Position numbers and translations under genes: made by a program. The notes beneath the pieces were generated by a model. It searched no databases. It had not been told where the DNA came from and saw nothing but the letters and a program-made list of their open reading frames with translations. This document shows positions 13,167 to 18,193 of a stretch of DNA of 18,193 nucleotides, in pieces (position 1 is the stretch's first letter; every line of letters starts with the position of its first letter). This DNA comes from Palsa-661 sp035535015 (GTDB lineage Bacteria > Actinomycetota > Acidimicrobiia > Acidimicrobiales > UBA8190). Where the stretch lies: contig DATLQU010000032.1 in the NCBI GenBank assembly GCA_035535015.1, positions 1 to 18,193 on the forward strand, read 5' to 3'.

Positions 13167-14515
13167 TGTCCGGTTACACCCCGCACACCGAGGCCGAGGT
13201 GGCCTCCATGCTGGAGTTCCTGGGGCTGTCGTCGCTCGACGACCTCTTCGCCGTCGTTCCCGCCGCCCTGCGACTGGCCGGCGGGCTCGATCTCCCCGAC
13301 GGGATGCCCGAGCCCGACGCCTTCGCCTCCATCGACGATCTCTCCCGAGCCAACCGTCCGGCCGGGCGCGACCTGGTGTGCTTCGCCGGCGGCGGTGCCT
13401 ACGACCACGAGGTCCCGCCCGTGACCCGGGCCCTGGCCTCGCGCTCGGAGTTCGTGACCTCGTACACGCCGTATCAACCGGAGGTGGCCCAGGGGGTGCT
13501 CCAGGCGGTCTTCGAGTTCCAGACCCTGGTGGCCCGGCTGACGGGGATGGAGGTGGCCAACGCCTCTCTCTATGACGGCGCTGCCGCCACCGTCGAGGCC
13601 GTCAACCTGGCGGTGGCGGCCACGGGACGGCAGACGGTGTGGGTGTCGCGCGGCATGAACCCGACCTGGCGGCAGGTGCTCGCCACTTTCAGCGCCGGGA
13701 CCGGCCACCGGTTGGTCGACGTCGCCCTGGCCGACGGCACCACGGACTGGACGACCGCCGAGACCGGCGGTGACGCCCCCGGCGTGGTGCTCGTCGCCTA
13801 CCCCAACTACCTCGGCTGCCTCGAGGACCTGGCCCGGGCCCGTGAGGTCTGTGACCGGACAGGAGCGATGCTGGTGGTGGCCTTCGATCCCATCGCCGCC
13901 GGTGTCCTGCGGCCGCCGCGTGACTGGGGTGCCGACGTGGTGGTGGGGGAGGGCCAGGCCCTCGGCCTGCCGCTCAGCTTCGGCGGTCCCTATCTCGGCC
14001 TTTTCGCCTGTGGCCTGACCGAGGTCCGACGCCTACCGGGCCGGCTGGTGGGCGAGACGGTGGACGCCGAGGGACGGCGGGCCTACGTCTCGACCCTGCG
14101 GGCGCGCGAACAGGACATCCGGCGGGAGAAGGCCACGTCCAACGTGTGTACCAACCAGACCTTGATGGCGGTGACGGCAGCCATCCAGCTCGGCTGGTTG
14201 GGGACGTCCGGCATGGCCGAGGTGGCGCTGCGCTCGGCCCGCGGGACCCGGTACTGCCGGGATCGGCTGCTGGCCATCGCCGGCGTCGAACCCCTGGCCG
14301 GCGCGGCGGTGCTCAGGGAGTTCGCCGTCCGCCTCCCCCTGTCGGCGCCGGTCGCGATCGAGCGGCTCGTCGACGAGGGATTCCTGGCCGGCATCGCCCT
14401 TGACGCCGGCTACACCGGGGGCAGCGACGACGGACTGCTCGTGTCGGTGACCGAACGCCGGACCCGGACCGAGATCGACGCCTTCGTCGATGCCATGGCC
14501 AAGGTCGTCCACTGA
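13166..14515 (+). CDS. gcvPA: Glycine dehydrogenase (decarboxylating) subunit 1
   Basis: This is the N-terminal half of split P-protein; with GcvPB it decarboxylates glycine and loads aminomethyl onto GcvH lipoate. The 449-residue length is standard for GcvPA. Landmarks are YTPHTEAEVASMLEFLG at the start, FAGGGAYDHEVPP, TSYTPYQPEVAQGVLQ, YDGAAATVEA, SFGGPYLGLFA, RLVGETVD and REQDIRREKATSNVCTNQTL. It lacks the PLP lysine, as expected. The ATG at 13166 shares its A with the gcvT stop and is preceded by GGGAGGG; the same open frame extends upstream inside gcvT but is not coding there. Confidence 0.96.
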   Translation: MSGYTPHTEAEVASMLEFLGLSSLDDLFAVVPAALRLAGGLDLPDGMPEPDAFASIDDLSRANRPAGRDLVCFAGGGAYDHEVPPVTRALASRSEFVTSYTPYQPEVAQGVLQAVFEFQTLVARLTGMEVANASLYDGAAATVEAVNLAVAATGRQTVWVSRGMNPTWRQVLATFSAGTGHRLVDVALADGTTDWTTAETGGDAPGVVLVAYPNYLGCLEDLARAREVCDRTGAMLVVAFDPIAAGVLRPPRDWGADVVVGEGQALGLPLSFGGPYLGLFACGLTEVRRLPGRLVGETVDAEGRRAYVSTLRAREQDIRREKATSNVCTNQTLMAVTAAIQLGWLGTSGMAEVALRSARGTRYCRDRLLAIAGVEPLAGAAVLREFAVRLPLSAPVAIERLVDEGFLAGIALDAGYTGGSDDGLLVSVTERRTRTEIDAFVDAMAKVVH

Positions 14516-16062
14516 TGGACACGGTGGTGGACGACCTGACGGCGGAGCCGGCCGCCGGAGGTCGGGCGTCGAGTGCCCCGCTGCTCGGCCGCGACACAGA
14601 GCCGACACTCTTCGAGCTCTCGCAACCCGGCCGGCGGTCGTGGCAACTGCGGACCACCGGTGTCCCGGAGCTCCCCCTCGAGGAACTGGTTCCCTCCGAG
14701 CACCGCCGGGCGGGGCCGCCGGGCCTGGCCGAGGTGTCCGAACGCGATCTGGTGGCGCACTTCACCCGCCTCAGCCACCGGCAGTTCTCCGTCGATCTCG
14801 GGGCCTATCCGCTCGGGTCGTGCACCATGAAGTACAACCCCAAAATCTGTGACACCGTGGCCGCCCTGCCCGGACTGGCCGACGTCCACCCCGCGGCACC
14901 GGCCTCCTGTACCCAGGGCTGGCTCCAGCTGCTGGTCGAACTCGAGCAGCAGCTGTGCGAGATCACCGGCATGGCCGCCGCCACCCTGCAACCGGCGGCG
15001 GGAGCGGCGGGCGAGCTGACGGGACTGCTCCTCATGCGCGCCTGGCACGATGCCCACGGCGGCCGGCGGCACAAGGTCGTCATCCCCGACTCGGCCCACG
15101 GCACCAATCCGGCCTCGGTCACCTTGGGCGGCTATGAGGTGGTCACCGTCCCGAGCGATACCCGGGGCTGTGTGGATCTCGCCGCCTTGAAAGCCGTGCT
15201 CGACGAGGACGTCGCCGGGATCATGCTCACCAACCCGAACACCTTGGGCCTGTTCGAGGAGGATATTTCTGCCATCGCCGCCGCCGTCCACGAGGTGGGC
15301 GGCCTCCTCTATTACGACGGTGCCAACCTGAACGCCATCGTCGGCGTGGTACGTCCCGGGGACATGGGCTTCGACATCGTCCACCTGAATCTGCACAAGA
15401 CCTTCGCCACCCCCCATGGCGGCGGCGGTCCCGGGGCCGGCCCGGTGGCCGTGTCCGAACGGCTGGTGCCCTATCTGCCCGGGCCCCGGCCGGCTCTGCT
15501 GGCCGACGGCGCCGGCCCCCGCTACGGCTGGACGACGACGCCGCAGTCCATCGGTCGGGTCCATTCGTGGCACGGCAACGCCCTGGTGCTCGCCCGGGCC
15601 TTCACCTACCTGCTCGTCCACGGGGGCGACGGCCTCGAGCGGGTGGCCCAACTGGCCGTGCTGAACGCCAACTGGCTACGGGTCCGGCTGTCGGGGACCT
15701 ACGACGTGCCCTACGACCGACCCTGCATGCACGAGTGCGTCCTCTCGGCCTCGTCGCTCAAGAAGACCAGCGGGGTGAAGGCCCTGGACGTGGCCAAACG
15801 GCTGCTCGAAGAGGGCTTCCACTCACCGACCGTCTACTTCCCGCTGATCGTGGACGAGGCGCTGATGCTGGAACCGACCGAGACGGAGAGCGTGCAGACC
15901 CTGGAAGCTCTGGCCGGCGCCATGGAAAGAATCGCCGCTGACGCCGTGCTGCCCGGGGGAGCGCAGTACGCCGCCCAGGCGCCGCATGCCACGCCGGTCC
16001 GGAGGGTCGACGAGGCCCGCGCGGCGCGGTCGCTCGTCCCCACCTTCGACGCCCGACGCTGA
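14515..16062 (+). CDS. gcvPB: Glycine dehydrogenase (decarboxylating) subunit 2
   Basis: This is the PLP-bearing half of split P-protein, 515 residues. The PLP lysine is in NLHKTFATPHGGGGPGAGP (about Lys295). Other landmarks are YPLGSCTMKYNPKI, QPAAGAAGELTGLL, DSAHGTNPASV, LTNPNTLGLFEE, YYDGANLNAIVG and HECVLSASSLKK. The ATG shares its A with the gcvPA stop (TGATG), so translation is probably coupled. The C-terminus (VRRVDEARAARSLVPTFDARR) is typical of actinobacterial forms. It is the last gene of the MerR-gcv run; gcvH and lpd must lie elsewhere. Confidence 0.96.
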   Translation: MDTVVDDLTAEPAAGGRASSAPLLGRDTEPTLFELSQPGRRSWQLRTTGVPELPLEELVPSEHRRAGPPGLAEVSERDLVAHFTRLSHRQFSVDLGAYPLGSCTMKYNPKICDTVAALPGLADVHPAAPASCTQGWLQLLVELEQQLCEITGMAAATLQPAAGAAGELTGLLLMRAWHDAHGGRRHKVVIPDSAHGTNPASVTLGGYEVVTVPSDTRGCVDLAALKAVLDEDVAGIMLTNPNTLGLFEEDISAIAAAVHEVGGLLYYDGANLNAIVGVVRPGDMGFDIVHLNLHKTFATPHGGGGPGAGPVAVSERLVPYLPGPRPALLADGAGPRYGWTTTPQSIGRVHSWHGNALVLARAFTYLLVHGGDGLERVAQLAVLNANWLRVRLSGTYDVPYDRPCMHECVLSASSLKKTSGVKALDVAKRLLEEGFHSPTVYFPLIVDEALMLEPTETESVQTLEALAGAMERIAADAVLPGGAQYAAQAPHATPVRRVDEARAARSLVPTFDARR

Positions 16063-16064
16063 CC

Positions 16065-16082
16065 ACCTCGCCCCACCGAGGT
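16065..16082. terminator. Hairpin between convergent gcvPB and LLM genes
   Basis: ACCTCG (16065-16070) and CGAGGT (16077-16082) form a perfect 6-pair stem with a 6-base loop in the 25-base gap between the two convergent stops. It could serve both strands; there is no U-run. Confidence 0.45.
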
Positions 16083-16087
16083 TGCCC

Positions 16088-17260
16088 TCAGGTCTTTTGC
16101 TTGGCTTCGCGCTCCGCCGCGTGGTCGGTGATGGCCTGCATGATGGCGCCGCCGACAGCACCGATGAACTCGGGCCGGTTCTCCGCCGCCCAGTCCCGCG
16201 AGCCGACGAGCGAGGGCAGGCTGCCTTGGAAATGCGGCATCACCTCTCGGGCGAAAAGCTCATAGGAATGCAGCGTCGCCTCCCGGTTAGCCCATTCGTG
16301 AGCCATCAGCAAGAAGGTGCCGAAGCCGCCGGACTGCTCGACCAGCCGCGTGATCTGGGCCACGGCCATCTCCGGGGTGCCGACCACGGCGAAGCCCGTC
16401 TCCATCAGGGCGTCGACCAGCTTGTCGGGGTCGAGGGTGGCCGGGGCCAGGGGCAGGGCGGCCACCCGTTCGAAGTAGTCGACCCACTGGGCCAATCCGA
16501 AGGCCACGTCCTTGCGGGCCTGGGCTTCGGTCTCGGCGATGTGCATGGGGCCCACCAGCCGCCACTTGGAGCGGTCCACGGTGGTGCCGAATTCAACGGC
16601 GCGTTCCTCCATGGTCTGCCAGTGCGAGCCCAGGATGTCGAAGCCCCCGGCCGTGGTGGCCCCGATGGAGAGAAGCGACAGGCCGAACCGGCCGGCCGCC
16701 CTCGGTCCGGCCGGCGACACCTGGGCGGCCACGGCCACCTCGAACCGGGGGTGGCTATAGGGCCGCAGCTGCAGCCGGGCGTCCTGCAGGGTGAACCAGT
16801 CTGTCTGGCGCGACACCAACTCGGAGCCATCGAGCAGCGCCAGGATGGCCTCGAGCGACTCCTCCATCCGGGCCCGCTGATCGGCGGGGTCGATGCCCAT
16901 CATGAAGGCGTCGGAGGGTAACGCCCCGGGGCCGACCCCGAACATGACCCGGCCCCGGGTGATGTGGTCGAGAAGGACCATCCGGTCGGCCAGGATCAGG
17001 GGTTGGTGGTAGGGCAGCGAGCTCACGCCCGTTCCCAACCGGATGTTCTTGGTCCGCTGGGAGAGAACGGCGATGGCCACCTCGGGCGAGGCGATGATCT
17101 CGTAGCCGGCCGAATGGTGCTCCCCGATCCAGGCTTCGTGGAAACCCAGTTGGTCCATCCGGACGACGAGCTCGAGGTCGCGCTCGATGGCCAGCGTCGG
17201 GTTCTGCCCGACGGGATGGAAAGGGGCGATGAAGGCGCCGAAGGTGAGCGGCCGGTTCAC
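16088..17260 (-). CDS. LLM-class (luciferase-like) flavin/F420-dependent oxidoreductase
   Basis: The 390-residue protein has the luciferase-like TIM-barrel layout: LTFGAFIAPFHPVGQNPTLAIERDLELV at the start, LGFHEAWIGEHHSAGYEIIASPEVAIA, RIRLGTG-type TKNIRLGTGVSSLPYHQP, and RGRVMFGVGPGALPSDAFMMG. The beginning resembles limonene-1,2-monooxygenase-type members, so a monooxygenase acting on a hydrophobic substrate with reduced flavin is plausible. F420 use cannot be excluded. GTG at 17260 is used, with GAGAGGA about 7 bases upstream. It lies 50 bases downstream of the class II aldolase gene, likely one operon. Confidence 0.9.
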   Translation of the reverse strand: MNRPLTFGAFIAPFHPVGQNPTLAIERDLELVVRMDQLGFHEAWIGEHHSAGYEIIASPEVAIAVLSQRTKNIRLGTGVSSLPYHQPLILADRMVLLDHITRGRVMFGVGPGALPSDAFMMGIDPADQRARMEESLEAILALLDGSELVSRQTDWFTLQDARLQLRPYSHPRFEVAVAAQVSPAGPRAAGRFGLSLLSIGATTAGGFDILGSHWQTMEERAVEFGTTVDRSKWRLVGPMHIAETEAQARKDVAFGLAQWVDYFERVAALPLAPATLDPDKLVDALMETGFAVVGTPEMAVAQITRLVEQSGGFGTFLLMAHEWANREATLHSYELFAREVMPHFQGSLPSLVGSRDWAAENRPEFIGAVGGAIMQAITDHAAEREAKQKT

Positions 17261-17310
17261 GGTGATGTCCTCTCAGGTTTGGTGTGCCGGCGCGGGCGCC
17301 TGCAATGGAG

Positions 17311-18090
17311 TCAGTCGAGAAGGTCGGGTTGCTCCCGCACGATGCGGTTGTAGAGGGGTTGGAAGCTGAGCCAGCCGCTGTAGTGGCTGCCCACCTGGCT
17401 GCGTGTCAGCTCGGCCACATCTCTGTCGATGAGCACAGGTGTCCCCGCCGCCTCGGCCAGCAGCTGGGCCTGGCAGGAACGCTCCATGGTGATGAACCAC
17501 CACACGGCCGCGTCGACCGTCTCGCCCACCGTCAGCAGCCCGTGGTTGCGCAGGATCACGGCCTTGTTGGTCCCGAGGGCGCCGCCGATTCGCTTGCCCT
17601 CCTCGGTGTCGACCACCACGCCGGTGTAATCGTCGAACAGCCCGTGATCCTCGTAGAAGGCGCAGACGTCCTGGGTGATCGGATCGAGCGTCCGGCCCAG
17701 GGCGGACCAGGACTTGCCGTAGACGGAGTGCGAATGGGCGGCGGCCACCACGTCGGCACGCGCCGCGTGCACCTGGGAGTGGATGGCGAAGGCGGCCCGG
17801 TTCACCGGCCGGTTCCCCTCGACCACGTCTCCCTTGGCGTTCACGCACAGAAGGTCGGAGACCGAGATGTGGCCGAAGTGGACGGCGAACGGGTTCACCC
17901 AGAAGAGCTCGGGGTCTTCGGGGTCACGGGCGGTGATGTGCCCGGCCACCCCCTCGTCGAAGCCGAACTTGGAGAACAGCCGGAAGCCGGCGGCCAGCCG
18001 CTGCTTGCGGTGCAGCCGCTGCTCCTCCACGGTGGCAAAGACCGGGGGCATGGGCAGTTGCTTGGTCCGGTCCTCCGCTGTGATCGACAT
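17311..18090 (-). CDS. Class II aldolase/adducin-domain protein
   Basis: The 259-residue protein carries the class II aldolase/adducin fold. Metal ligands are visible as His119 and His121 (AAHSHS) and His183 (RNHGLL). The residue four before His104, which is the catalytic Glu in fuculose-phosphate aldolases (SSExxxH), is Ala100 here (NRAAFAIH). Aldol cleavage is therefore doubtful, and a decarboxylase, hydratase-like or other metal-dependent reaction may apply. ATG at 18090 is supported by AAGGAGG at 18096-18102. It is the first gene before the luciferase-like oxidoreductase, which suggests a shared pathway for an unknown organic substrate. Confidence 0.9.
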   Translation of the reverse strand: MSITAEDRTKQLPMPPVFATVEEQRLHRKQRLAAGFRLFSKFGFDEGVAGHITARDPEDPELFWVNPFAVHFGHISVSDLLCVNAKGDVVEGNRPVNRAAFAIHSQVHAARADVVAAAHSHSVYGKSWSALGRTLDPITQDVCAFYEDHGLFDDYTGVVVDTEEGKRIGGALGTNKAVILRNHGLLTVGETVDAAVWWFITMERSCQAQLLAEAAGTPVLIDRDVAELTRSQVGSHYSGWLSFQPLYNRIVREQPDLLD

Positions 18091-18135
18091 GGTCGCCTCC
18101 TTGGCCGCGAACGTCCCGTTCGTCGGCCGCCAAGA

Positions 18136-18141
18136 AGTCTA
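18136..18141 (-). promoter_or_regulatory. Possible -10 box of the class II aldolase operon
   Basis: TAGACT on the minus strand fits TAnnnT and lies about 45 bases before the ATG at 18090. No convincing -35 partner is visible in the sequence that remains before the window edge. Confidence 0.3.
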
Positions 18142-18193
18142 CGACCAGAGCCTCGCGCCCGGAGAGGGTCGACCCCCGCCATCGCCCACCCAC

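Noticed and set aside
12167..13708. 513-codon open frame antisense to gcvT and gcvPA
   Set aside because: Long antisense frames are expected opposite high-GC3 genes; its Arg/Ser/Pro/Thr-rich sequence has no domain, and the plus-strand genes are certain.
14410..15651. 413-codon open frame antisense to gcvPB
   Set aside because: Mirror frame of a certain gene, with no recognisable domain.

Overview
The window is high-GC DNA with dense short intergenic gaps, frequent GTG/TTG starts and strong G/C third-position bias. It is most likely from an actinobacterium, with an uncultured Acidimicrobiia-like lineage as the best guess. Three things point there: an actinobacterial MerR regulator directly upstream of glycine-cleavage genes, P-protein split into GcvPA and GcvPB, and LLM-class oxidoreductase, Tat amidohydrolase and DUF2889 genes. 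This placement rests on gene content recalled from families, not on a search. I see no transposase, phage gene, CRISPR array, rRNA or tRNA.

Layout, left to right. (1) 1-285 (-) is the N-terminal part of a secreted protein cut by the window edge, followed by about 580 bases without a convincing gene. (2) 863-1348 (+) is an orphan protein, convergent with a minus-strand pair: a DegV-family lipid-binding protein (3842-3000) and then a Tat-exported amidohydrolase lipoprotein (2911-1358). (3) 4016-5661 (+) is a small NfeD-type OB-fold protein and a flotillin-like SPFH protein, both lacking membrane segments. A secreted protein with a sortase-like C-terminus follows (5772-6791). (4) 9403-6823 (-) is a two-helix membrane protein, a GT-C-like multipass membrane protein and a short-chain dehydrogenase. 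(5) 9499-10017 (+) is a gamma-carbonic-anhydrase-like protein with an altered metal site, convergent with a DUF2889 protein (10641-10021, -).

(6) 11098-16062 (+) is the core of the window: MerR regulator, PD-(D/E)XK-like small protein, gcvT, gcvPA and gcvPB. They are tightly spaced, and the last two junctions are TGATG overlaps. The products give the T- and P-proteins that decarboxylate glycine and pass the C1 unit to tetrahydrofolate; gcvH and lpd are not in the window. (7) 18090-16088 (-) is a class II aldolase/adducin-family protein and a luciferase-like flavin or F420 oxidoreductase, likely one catabolic unit.

The points most worth following are the anchor-less NfeD/flotillin pair with its 22-residue repeats, the large interrupted inverted repeat at the MerR promoter, and the nuclease-fold protein inside the gcv operon. 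Next come the His-to-Glu change in the carbonic-anhydrase-like metal site and several start-site hairpins or leader ORFs. None of these alone proves a new system.
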